DNA of 32,996 bases. Origin: Verrucomicrobiota bacterium (GTDB lineage: Bacteria; Verrucomicrobiota; Verrucomicrobiia; Opitutales; Opitutaceae). The first letter of the stretch is position 1; every line of letters begins with the position of its first letter. The notes under the pieces were generated by a model. It made no database searches. It worked only from the letters and a program-made list of their open reading frames with translations, and was not told the origin of the DNA. This document shows, in pieces, positions 17,165-24,365 of the stretch. Location of the stretch: contig JAEZAD010000217.1 in the NCBI GenBank assembly GCA_023430565.1, forward strand, positions 1-32,996, written 5' to 3'. Position numbers and translations under genes: made by a program.

Positions 17165-18372
17165 TGGCGCGCCTCGTCTTTTTCAACCGCTTCTACTGGC
17201 CGGACGAGCCGGCCACCGCGCAACTGCTCGTCGACCTCGCCGAAGCGCTGGCGGCATCCGGGCATTCCGTCGCCGTCGTCACCAGCGCGCCGGCTTCGCC
17301 CAAGATGCCATCGCGAGAAGAACGCAATGGCGTCGCGATTCACCGCGTGCGCTCACTGCGCCTCGGCGGCAGCAGCCTCTTCGCTCGTATCTTGGATCTC
17401 GCTACGTTTTATCCCACCGCTTTTCTGCGGCTTCTTCGCGTGGTCCGTCGGGACGATCTCCTCGTCGCCATGACCGATCCGCCTCTCAGCGGTGTCCTCG
17501 CCGGCTTCGTGGCCAAGCTCCGCGGCGCCAGGCTCGTGCACTGGGTGCAGGACATCTATCCGGAAATCGCCGTCGCGCTCACCGGCCACCGCTGGCTCCT
17601 CGCCACCCGGCCGGCCCGCGATGCCGCGTGGCGCCAGGCGATCGCCTGCTTTGTCCCGGGCGAAACAATGGCCGCGACCGTGCGCGCCGCCCGTGTCTCC
17701 TCCTCCCGAATCTTCGTATCCGCAAACTGGGCACCCGCGGGACTGCAGCCGCCCGCGCCCGGCGAGGTAAATGCTCTTCGCGCCGCGTGGGACCTGAGCG
17801 ACAAGTTCGTCGTCGCCTACTCGGGAAACCTCGGACGCGTGCACGACCTGACCCCGATCGTCGAAGTCGCCACGCTGCTCCGCGACGAACCGGAGTTCGC
17901 TTTCATTTTCATCGGCGGAGGTGCCGCCCGCGCCTCGATCGAGTGCCTCACGCGCGACCGGCAGCTCGGCAACGTCCATTTTCACCCCGCCCAGCCGCGC
18001 CCACAACTCGCCGCCTCCCTCGGCTTGGGCGACGTCCATTTTGTCACGCTCAAACCCGGCGCCGAGCGCTCCGTGTTCCCCAGCAAGCTTTACGGCATCA
18101 CGCAAATCGGGCGGCCCGTCGCCTTCGTCGGCGCCCCCGATTCCGATGTCGCTCGCCTCGTTTCGGCGCACGGTTTCGGCGCCAGTTTCACCCGCGATCA
18201 AACCGCCGAGATCGCCGCGTGGCTTCGGCGCCTCCGCACCGAACCGTCGCTTTGCACTCAACTTGCCGAGGCCGCCCTGCGATTCGCTCCGGCCGGACGC
18301 GATCGCGCGATCGATCAGTGGCGTGACCTCCTCGGCTCGCCCAAACTTGCCGCCCCGGCGGCCCCCCGCTAA
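17164..18372 (+). CDS. Family 4 glycosyltransferase, WcaI/WbuB-like
   Basis: The protein has 402 residues from ATG 17164, a one-base overlap with the previous stop. It begins ARLVFFNRFYWPDEPATAQL, the N-terminal pattern (FYWP-E--A) of the WcaI/WbuB-type GT4 enzymes. It then shows HWVQDIYPE at 126-134 and FVVAYSGNLGRVHDL near 216-230. Instead of E-x7-E it has VFPSKLYGITQIGRPV, with the phosphate-contacting S-K-L-Y-G segment from about residue 305, which is normal for this subgroup. WcaI adds a sugar in colanic acid synthesis. Here it would act early, next to the initiating transferase at 18382. The start cannot lie upstream without entering the preceding gene. A 9-base gap follows it. Confidence 0.9.
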   Translation: MARLVFFNRFYWPDEPATAQLLVDLAEALAASGHSVAVVTSAPASPKMPSREERNGVAIHRVRSLRLGGSSLFARILDLATFYPTAFLRLLRVVRRDDLLVAMTDPPLSGVLAGFVAKLRGARLVHWVQDIYPEIAVALTGHRWLLATRPARDAAWRQAIACFVPGETMAATVRAARVSSSRIFVSANWAPAGLQPPAPGEVNALRAAWDLSDKFVVAYSGNLGRVHDLTPIVEVATLLRDEPEFAFIFIGGGAARASIECLTRDRQLGNVHFHPAQPRPQLAASLGLGDVHFVTLKPGAERSVFPSKLYGITQIGRPVAFVGAPDSDVARLVSAHGFGASFTRDQTAEIAAWLRRLRTEPSLCTQLAEAALRFAPAGRDRAIDQWRDLLGSPKLAAPAAPR

Positions 18373-18381
18373 GCCCCCTCG

Positions 18382-19743
18382 ATGACCACGCCGCGCAAAG
18401 TCGTTCTCGCGCTCGCCCTGCTGGATGCCGCGTCGGTTCTGCTCGTGTTCAATTTGGTCAGCTTCGCCCGCGGCCTGGTCGCGGGCGGCGTCATCGTTTC
18501 CGCGCTGCTCGTCCCGTATTTGATTCTCGGATTCGCGATCTACCTCATCGACGGCTACCGCTCGCGCACCGACATGTTGAGCCTCGACTACACCAGCCAG
18601 CACATCATCGCGCTGCTCAGCGCACTGCTCGTCACCCTCCTGCTCACGTTCGCGATCTTCCCCGCCGGTTACGAGCTTCAGTCCAGCCGCATCGTCATCG
18701 CCCTCGGCTACATTGTCCTCATCCCGCTCACGCTCAGCTACCGGCGCCTCATCTGCCAGCGAGCCGAGCAAGTGCGCGAATCGCGCAGCCTGGTTTTCAT
18801 CGGCGACGAAACAAGCTACGGCACCTTTCGCGCGGAATGCGCCCGGCTGAAAATGGTGCAGCCGGTCGTCTACGCCGCCGTCGAATCCGCAGGAATCGGC
18901 TCGATGCCCGCCGGCGCGGCCCCGTTTCGCCAGGTCATCGACGACGCCGTCGCCGGCAGGTTTCCGGTCGAAGCGATCGTGCTGCGCGAAACCTCCCGCG
19001 AGTTGGAGCCGGAAGTCTCGCGCAAACTCGTCGAGCTCTACTTCACCGGCCTGCCCACCTACACGCTCGAATTGTTTCATCAGGTCTACTGGCGAAAAAT
19101 CCCCCTCTACCGGCTCAACCAAACGTGGCTCTTCCAGGAAGGTTTCCCGATCGCACGCGAGCCGGTCTTCGAGCGCCTCAAACGCGCCGCCGACATCCTG
19201 CTCGCCTTGGTCGGGATCGGACTCGCCGCCCCCATTGTTTTCCTCGGCGCCCTCGCGGTCTGGCTCGAGGACGGCCGCCCCATCTTTTTCAAACAACACC
19301 GCATCGGCCGAAATCAGGTGCCGTTCGTCGTGCGCAAACTTCGCACCATGCGCGTGGGCTCCGAAAAGGGCGACCTCTACACCCGCGCGGAGGATAAACG
19401 CGTCACCCGCGTCGGCCGTTTCCTGCGCACCACGCGCGTCGACGAGTTTCCCCAGCTCTGGAACGTCCTCCGCGGCGACATGAGCCTCATCGGCCCGCGC
19501 GCCGAATGGGACCGCCTCGTCGAAAATTACCAGCGCGAGATTCCGTGTTATCATTTCCGCCACCTCGTCAAACCCGGCATCACCGGCTGGGCCCAGATCA
19601 ACTACCCCTACGGCGCGAGTCTCGACGACACCCTGCGTAAGCTCGAATACGATCTTTATTACATCCGCCATTTCTCCTTCCGCCTCGATGCCGCCATCAT
19701 CCTGAAGACCATTCACGTGATGCTCTTTGGCAAAGGCCGCTGA
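18382..19743 (+). CDS. Polyprenyl-phosphate sugar-phosphate transferase (initiating enzyme)
   Basis: The protein has 453 residues with the two-part layout of WcaJ/WbaP-type enzymes. Four hydrophobic segments lie in residues 8-122, a soluble CoA-binding-like middle domain at about 130-250, a re-entrant hydrophobic helix at about 268-292, and the catalytic bacterial sugar transferase domain to the end. Motifs include IFFKQHRIGRNQVPF (301-315), VRKLRTMR, VDEFPQLWNVLRGDMSLIGPR (353-373, with the catalytic Asp354-Glu355 dyad) and KPGITGWAQ (397-405). It transfers a hexose-1-phosphate from a UDP-sugar to undecaprenyl phosphate, committing the carrier to the pathway. It is the last recognisable polysaccharide gene. 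The sugar (glucose, galactose or a derivative) cannot be told from the sequence. Confidence 0.95.
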   Translation: MTTPRKVVLALALLDAASVLLVFNLVSFARGLVAGGVIVSALLVPYLILGFAIYLIDGYRSRTDMLSLDYTSQHIIALLSALLVTLLLTFAIFPAGYELQSSRIVIALGYIVLIPLTLSYRRLICQRAEQVRESRSLVFIGDETSYGTFRAECARLKMVQPVVYAAVESAGIGSMPAGAAPFRQVIDDAVAGRFPVEAIVLRETSRELEPEVSRKLVELYFTGLPTYTLELFHQVYWRKIPLYRLNQTWLFQEGFPIAREPVFERLKRAADILLALVGIGLAAPIVFLGALAVWLEDGRPIFFKQHRIGRNQVPFVVRKLRTMRVGSEKGDLYTRAEDKRVTRVGRFLRTTRVDEFPQLWNVLRGDMSLIGPRAEWDRLVENYQREIPCYHFRHLVKPGITGWAQINYPYGASLDDTLRKLEYDLYYIRHFSFRLDAAIILKTIHVMLFGKGR

Positions 19744-19761
19744 ATCGCTTCATTGATCTCG

Positions 19762-21165
19762 ATGTCCCGCCCACGCGCTCTGAAATACGATTTCCTCGTC
19801 CTCGGCGGCGGCAGTGCCGGATTCAACGCCGCCCGCGTCGCCGTCTCGCTCGGTTTGAAAACCGCGATCGTCGACGGCGCCCGCGAACTCGGGGGACTAT
19901 GCATTCTCCGCGGCTGCATGCCGTCCAAAACGCTCCTCTACATCGCCGACGTCCTGCACCTGGCCCGGAAGGGAAAAACTTTCGGACTGAAAATTCCCTC
20001 GGCCCAACCCGACATGCGCGCGATCCATGCGAGAAAAAAACGGATCATCGCAGAATTCGCCGACTACCGGGTGAAGGCGCTCGAGAATGGCGCCTTCGAT
20101 CTGATTCGTTCCCACGCCCGTTTCGTCGATCCACATACGGTCGAACTCTCCGATGGCCGCACCGTCCGCGCGAAACACATCCTGATCGCCACCGGCTCGA
20201 AGCCCTCCACTCCCGCCGTCCCGGGTCTGGCGGAAACGCCGTTCTGGACCAGCGACGACGTGCTCGACCTCGATTTCGTCCCGAAAAGCGTGCTCGTGCT
20301 CGGCGGCGGCATCGTCGCCTGCGAGCTCGCGCAGTTCCTCCGTCGCATCGGCGCGCGCGTCACGCTCGTCCAGCGCAGCATCAACATCCTGCGCGACCAC
20401 TCCGCGGCCGCCTCGAACGTCGTGCAACAGTCCTTCCAGGACGAAGGCATCGAGCTATTCGCCGGCACCCACCTGCAGCGCGTCTGGCACGACTCACGCG
20501 GCGTCAGCGTGGAATTTCTGTGCGCGGGCAAGGTCGTCACCCGCCGCGCCGCCCATCTCTTCAACGCTCTCGGCCGCCAGCCCAACACCGCATCGCTCAA
20601 CCTCTCCGCCGCCGGCGTGAAGACACGGATCACCGGCCAGATCGTGGTCAACCGCTGGCACCAAACCGACACACCGCACATCTACGCCGCCGGGGACTGC
20701 TCCGGCCCCGCCGAAATCGTCCATGTCGCGATTCAACAGGGCGAACTCGCCGCGCGCCACGCCGCCGGCATGCGCCGACTGAAACCCATCGACTATTCGC
20801 TGCTGCTCAACGTCGTCTTCACCGATCCCCAGCTCGCCACGATCGGACTGCTCGAGCGCGATCTCGATCGCAAGAAACGCAAATACCTCGTCGCGTCTTA
20901 TCCGTTCAACGACCACGGAAAGTCCATCGTCATGGATGCGAACTACGGCTATGTGAAAGTCATCGCCGAGCCGCGTCGCGGCCGCATCCTCGGCGCCGAA
21001 ATCGTCGGCCAGGGCGCGGGCGAACTGATCCACGCGTTCAGCGGCCCGCTCGCCATGCGCGCCACCGTTTTCGATCTTCTCCGCGCGCCGTGGTATCATC
21101 CCACCCTTGCGGAAATTGTGACGTATCCCCTCGAGGAAATCGCCGATCGGATCAAAGGCCGATGA
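19762..21165 (+). CDS. FAD-dependent pyridine nucleotide-disulfide oxidoreductase
   Basis: This 467-residue flavoprotein belongs to the dihydrolipoamide dehydrogenase/mercuric reductase class. FAD-binding LGGGSAG lies at 14-20 and the redox-active pair C47-x4-C52 in GGLCILRGCMPSK. The NAD(P) Rossmann motif VLGGGIVACE is at 179-188, the second FAD motif YAAGD at about 308-312, and the dimer-interface base HPTLAE at 446-451. All catalytic parts are therefore present. The strand after the NAD(P) motif ends LVQRS, with arginine rather than glutamate, which leans to NADPH. The partner is unknown: no lipoylated enzyme or mer gene is near. The start chosen is ATG 19762 (TTG 19753 is possible but adds only three residues). 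It lies 18 bases after the sugar transferase and ends in ATGA with the small gene downstream. Confidence 0.9.
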   Translation: MSRPRALKYDFLVLGGGSAGFNAARVAVSLGLKTAIVDGARELGGLCILRGCMPSKTLLYIADVLHLARKGKTFGLKIPSAQPDMRAIHARKKRIIAEFADYRVKALENGAFDLIRSHARFVDPHTVELSDGRTVRAKHILIATGSKPSTPAVPGLAETPFWTSDDVLDLDFVPKSVLVLGGGIVACELAQFLRRIGARVTLVQRSINILRDHSAAASNVVQQSFQDEGIELFAGTHLQRVWHDSRGVSVEFLCAGKVVTRRAAHLFNALGRQPNTASLNLSAAGVKTRITGQIVVNRWHQTDTPHIYAAGDCSGPAEIVHVAIQQGELAARHAAGMRRLKPIDYSLLLNVVFTDPQLATIGLLERDLDRKKRKYLVASYPFNDHGKSIVMDANYGYVKVIAEPRRGRILGAEIVGQGAGELIHAFSGPLAMRATVFDLLRAPWYHPTLAEIVTYPLEEIADRIKGR

Positions 21166-21353
21166 CGACCGCATCGCTCGCCGCGAAACGTCCTGCCATC
21201 ATCGTCGCATTCCATAGCCCCGAGGAAGTCGAAGGCGTTTTCCAAGAACTCGCACCCCTCGGCTACGAACACGAAGAGATCGCGCCGCACCTTCCCGGCG
21301 ACGATCGCCACATCGGACGCGACGTGCTGTTCCGTCCGTCCCCGCGCGCCTGA
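21162..21353 (+). CDS. Small hypothetical protein coupled to the oxidoreductase
   Basis: A 63-residue frame starts at ATG 21162 inside the stop of the oxidoreductase (ATGA), with a modest AAAGG five bases upstream of the start, one of the few SD-like sites here. The protein is mixed alpha/beta in character, acidic in the middle (SPEEVEG, YEHEEIAPH) and basic at the end, with no signal peptide, membrane segment or cysteine. I do not recognise a family. Coupling to the flavoenzyme suggests a partner or regulator, but this is inference. The stop falls in the left arm of the inverted repeat that separates it from hisA. Confidence 0.5.
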   Translation: MTTASLAAKRPAIIVAFHSPEEVEGVFQELAPLGYEHEEIAPHLPGDDRHIGRDVLFRPSPRA

Positions 21354-21416
21354 GCGCGCGCGCACCACATCGCTCTTCGCATCGCGCGATGCGACGCGGC
21401 AACGCCTGCGCGCTCA
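21351..21416. terminator. Nested inverted repeat between convergent genes, likely bidirectional terminator
   Basis: Nine-base arms tgagcgcgc (21351-21359) and gcgcgctca (21408-21416) are exact reverse complements and contain the stop codons of the small gene and of hisA, which converge here. Inside lies a perfect 18-base palindrome, tcgcatcgcgcgatgcga (21377-21394), nearly concentric with the outer arms. No T tract follows on either side, so it is not a classical intrinsic terminator. A strong GC stem at a convergent junction still fits a transcript end, or mRNA 3' protection. Confidence 0.5.
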
Positions 21417-22139
21417 ACGCCCCTTCGCCAGCGCCGCAGCCAAATCGACCCGCTTCTCGTAGATGGCTTTCCCCACGATGACGCCGTCGAGCCGCGGATA
21501 CCGCACGGCGAGCGCCCGCAGCCCATCGATGTCTTCCATCCGGCTCACGCCCCCACTCGCGATCACACGGAAATCGCCCGCACCCAGCATCGCCTCTTGC
21601 GCGGGATAGTTGGGTCCCGTGAGCATCCCGTCCGTCCCGATGTCGGTGTGGATGATCGTCGACACCCCGAGCGCGTCCATCCGTTTCGCGAGCGCCGTCG
21701 CGCTCATGTCCGCCGTCGCCACCCATCCTTTCACGGCCACCTGCCCGTTTTTCGCATCGATCCCCACCGCGATCTTCTCCCCGAAGCTCTGCACCAGCTC
21801 GCCCACAAACGCTTCGCTCTCCGCTGCGCGCGTGCCGATCACGACCCGGCTCACCCCAAATCCCAGCGCCCGCTCCACCGCCGCGCGCGTGCGCAATCCT
21901 CCGCCGAGCTGAACCTTCATCCCGATCGCCGCGATCGCCTGCACCGCCGCGAGATTCTGCGGCTCCCCGGCAAACGCCCCGTCGAGATCCACCACGTGCA
22001 CCCACTCGCTGCCGGCCGCGCGAAACTGCTGCGCGACGTCGGCCGGATTTTCGGCATAGACCGTTTCCTGGTCGGCGCGTCCTTGCGTCAGCCGCACGCA
22101 GCGGCCGCCCTTGATGTCGATGGCAGGATAAATCGTCAT
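21414..22139 (-). CDS. hisA: Phosphoribosylformimino-5-aminoimidazole carboxamide ribotide isomerase
   Basis: HisA catalyses the Amadori rearrangement of ProFAR to PRFAR, the fourth step of histidine biosynthesis, in the cytoplasm. The protein is a 241-residue single-domain (beta-alpha)8 barrel of normal length. The first strand gives IYPAIDIKGGRCVRL with catalytic D8; QLGGGLRT at 77-84 and GIDAKNG with D128 provide the second acid. HTDIGTDGMLTG at 164-175 and ASGGVSR at 194-200 bind the two phosphates. ATG 22139 is preferred over TTG 22145, which adds two residues; no SD is visible. It stands alone here, away from other his genes. A short inverted repeat lies directly before its start. Confidence 0.96.
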   Translation of the reverse strand: MTIYPAIDIKGGRCVRLTQGRADQETVYAENPADVAQQFRAAGSEWVHVVDLDGAFAGEPQNLAAVQAIAAIGMKVQLGGGLRTRAAVERALGFGVSRVVIGTRAAESEAFVGELVQSFGEKIAVGIDAKNGQVAVKGWVATADMSATALAKRMDALGVSTIIHTDIGTDGMLTGPNYPAQEAMLGAGDFRVIASGGVSRMEDIDGLRALAVRYPRLDGVIVGKAIYEKRVDLAAALAKGR

Positions 22140-22140
22140 T

Positions 22141-22157
22141 CGCAAAAACGCTTTGCG
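22141..22157. promoter_or_regulatory. Short inverted repeat at the hisA 5' end
   Basis: CGCAAA (22141-22146) and TTTGCG (22152-22157) are perfect 6-base arms separated by five bases, immediately before the hisA start codon on the - strand and 29 bases before the divergent aminopeptidase start. It could be an operator half-site pair or a small 5' hairpin that limits hisA initiation. The arms are short enough to be chance. Confidence 0.25.
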
Positions 22158-22186
22158 CCCCCCGTGAGCGGCGCGAGACTAAAACC

Positions 22187-23251
22187 ATGTCCAAATATCA
22201 GGTGGCCCCGTTTCTCGCCGCACTGCTCCACGCCCGGTCGCCCTCCGGCTACGAGTCCGAAGCCCAGGCGGTCTTCGACCAACACGTCAAACCCGCCGCC
22301 GACGACTACCGCCACGACGCCCTCGGCAACCGCATCGCCACGCTCAATCCCAAGGGCGACCCCGTCCTCATGCTCGCCGGCCACATGGACGAGCTCGGCC
22401 TCATCATCACCTACGTCAACAAGGACGGTTTCATCTACTTCGACACCGTCGGCGGACACGATCTCAGCGTCATCTCCGGCCGCCGCGTCATCATTCAAAC
22501 CGAAAACGGCCCCGTCGTCGGCGTCACCGGCAAACGCGCGATTCACCTCATGGACGAGGAAGACCGGAAGAAGGTGCCGAAGAAGCACGAGATCTGGATC
22601 GACATCGGCGCGCGTTCGAAAAAAGAAGCGCTCGCCCGCGTCGCCATCGGCGATGTCGCGACCTACGACCACGAGCTGCAGATGATCCACGGCTCCGTCG
22701 GCACCGCCCGCGCCTTCGACAACAAGGTCGGCGCCTACATCGTCGGCGAAACCCTCATCCGCCTCGCCAAGGAAAAGAAACTCGCCGCGAAAATCGTCTC
22801 CGTCGCAACTTCGCAGGAAGAGATCGGCGTCCGCGGCGCGACCACGGCCGCGTATTCGGTTAACCCGCACATCGCGGTCGCGATCGACGTCGGCCACGCG
22901 ACCGATCACCCCGATTGCGACAACCGCAAATACGGCGAAACGAAGCTCGGCGGCGGTCCCATCCTCTGCCGCGGAGCCAACATCAATCCGAAGATCTACC
23001 AGAAGCTCGTCGCCGCCGCGAAAAAAGCCGGCATCCCTTTCCAGCTCGAAGCCGACCCGCGCCCAACCGGCACCGATGCCCGCGCCATCCAGATGGGCCG
23101 CGGAGGCGTCGCCACGGGGCTCGTGAGCATCCCGCTCCGCTACATGCACACGCCGAGCGAGGTCGTGGATCTCGAGGACGTCGAGCGCTGCGTGAAACTG
23201 CTCGTCGAGTTCGCGCGCGCCCTGAAGCCCGGCGACTACGCCCATTGGTAA
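22187..23251 (+). CDS. M42-family metallo-aminopeptidase
   Basis: This 354-residue cytosolic zinc or cobalt aminopeptidase belongs to the FrvX/TET type. Members form dodecameric tetrahedral particles that trim peptides released by larger proteases. All five metal ligands and the catalytic base are visible: H66 in AGHMDELG, bridging D178 in AFDNKVGA, the base E211 and ligand E212 in SQEEIGVRG, D234 in AIDVGHATD and H321 in RYMHTPSEV. Length is typical. It is transcribed divergently from hisA, with 47 bases between starts. Its stop is one base from the stop of the secreted protein on the other strand. A role downstream of ClpXP in peptide recycling is plausible but only inferred from the family. 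Confidence 0.94.
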   Translation: MSKYQVAPFLAALLHARSPSGYESEAQAVFDQHVKPAADDYRHDALGNRIATLNPKGDPVLMLAGHMDELGLIITYVNKDGFIYFDTVGGHDLSVISGRRVIIQTENGPVVGVTGKRAIHLMDEEDRKKVPKKHEIWIDIGARSKKEALARVAIGDVATYDHELQMIHGSVGTARAFDNKVGAYIVGETLIRLAKEKKLAAKIVSVATSQEEIGVRGATTAAYSVNPHIAVAIDVGHATDHPDCDNRKYGETKLGGGPILCRGANINPKIYQKLVAAAKKAGIPFQLEADPRPTGTDARAIQMGRGGVATGLVSIPLRYMHTPSEVVDLEDVERCVKLLVEFARALKPGDYAHW

Positions 23252-23252
23252 C

Positions 23253-24170
23253 TCAACCGGCGTCGGGCAGCGCGGACGGATCGATCACGATTTCGAACCG
23301 CGCTTCCTGATCGCGCGCATACTGCGGCGAAAGCTGCTCGAGCTCGATCAGCGGCGCCCGCGAACCGCTGAAATAAACCTGCGTCACGAAGCCTTCGTCC
23401 GGCGTCGATTCGACCCGCCCGGAACTGATTCCCGGCGCCACCCGAAATGTCGCGCCGCCGACGCGCGCCAGCAACGGCTGCTGGGGAAACCCGAGTTTTT
23501 CCATCTTCCCCGCAAAACGCAGCGTCACCAGATCGCCTTGGCCTTCCACATGCGGCGGTGCCGAAAACGTTTTCAAAGGCTGCACTCCCCGCCCGAGATG
23601 AAGCTGCACATAGCCCCTCGGCACCTCCGCCGTCGGCGCCACCTTCACTTGAATTTCCGCCGTCGGCAGCACCTGAAGCACGTGAATGATTTGAGCCGCC
23701 CGGCGGCCTCCTTCGATGCGTGCCTCGCAATGCAGCCTCCCATCCTTCCATTCATACACGCGACGCAGCCGCGGCCATTCGTCTCCCGTCGTGGGCATGA
23801 GCAACTCCAGCCGCGCCCCATCTCGGTCCACGGATTCAGCCGCGCTCGCTTCCCACGCCACCGGCGGCGGCCAGTTCCGGCTCCATTCCGTCTGCGGGCC
23901 CAGCCACACCCGATGTCCGCCCCACTCCGCGCGATTGCTCAAATCCGGAGGCACATACAGCAGATTCTCGCCGCCGCCCGCTCGTCCGAAATGGATGAGT
24001 CGCGCGCGATTCACCGACACGATCGCCTCATAGCCGCCCGAACCCGCCACATACGCACGCTCTCCCTGCCAATCCGTCTCTCGCCACTGTTCGTCCACCG
24101 GCGCCGCGTCGTTCGCCGAACCGATCGCGACCACCATCGCAAAGCCCACTGCGCCCCACGCCGCTCTCAT
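23253..24170 (-). CDS. Secreted DUF4380-like protein
   Basis: The protein has 305 residues from ATG 24170. The frame can be extended to 24263, but starting at 24170 gives a proper signal peptide: one basic residue, then a hydrophobic AAWGAVGFAMVVAIGSA core with a likely cut near residue 18-21. The exported part has HFGRAGGGENLLYVPPD followed by GGHRVWLGPQTEW, resembling the DUF4380 family, whose members look like beta-sandwich aldose-epimerase-type sugar-binding folds. I see no catalytic signature I can defend. It may bind or process extracytoplasmic carbohydrate. Its neighbours (an aminopeptidase and clpX) do not clarify the role. It ends one base from the convergent M42 gene. Confidence 0.65.
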   Translation of the reverse strand: MRAAWGAVGFAMVVAIGSANDAAPVDEQWRETDWQGERAYVAGSGGYEAIVSVNRARLIHFGRAGGGENLLYVPPDLSNRAEWGGHRVWLGPQTEWSRNWPPPVAWEASAAESVDRDGARLELLMPTTGDEWPRLRRVYEWKDGRLHCEARIEGGRRAAQIIHVLQVLPTAEIQVKVAPTAEVPRGYVQLHLGRGVQPLKTFSAPPHVEGQGDLVTLRFAGKMEKLGFPQQPLLARVGGATFRVAPGISSGRVESTPDEGFVTQVYFSGSRAPLIELEQLSPQYARDQEARFEIVIDPSALPDAG

Positions 24171-24365
24171 CCTCGCCGCAAACGCAGGATTCGTAGTGCC
24201 ACGGAACTCAGATTCGACGTCAGCCGGAAAAATCATGGACGGGGTGGGAGCGACGCCCGTCATCGGCGCCGCCGACCGCGAACGCTGGTCACGCGTTCAC
24301 CGAAGTCAAAACCGCTTCCTCCGCCGACTGACCCGCTCGACCGCGCACACGAAGGCGCGACCCGC

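Noticed and set aside
17353..19716. A 787-codon open frame on the - strand
   Set aside because: It lies opposite the WcaI-like GT4 and the sugar-phosphate transferase, both of which have complete motifs and coupled starts. The translated product is low-complexity and rich in Glu, Gly and Asp, which is what the antisense of GC-rich coding DNA gives.
19753..19761. TTG 19753 as the oxidoreductase start
   Set aside because: ATG 19762 is only three codons later, is the stronger start codon and already places the FAD motif at the usual distance from the N-terminus.
24171..24365. Possible gene or terminator between clpX and the secreted protein
   Set aside because: Only an N-terminal extension of the secreted protein's frame covers part of it, and that extension would bury the signal peptide. 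No hairpin with a T tract and no convincing -10/-35 pair was found.
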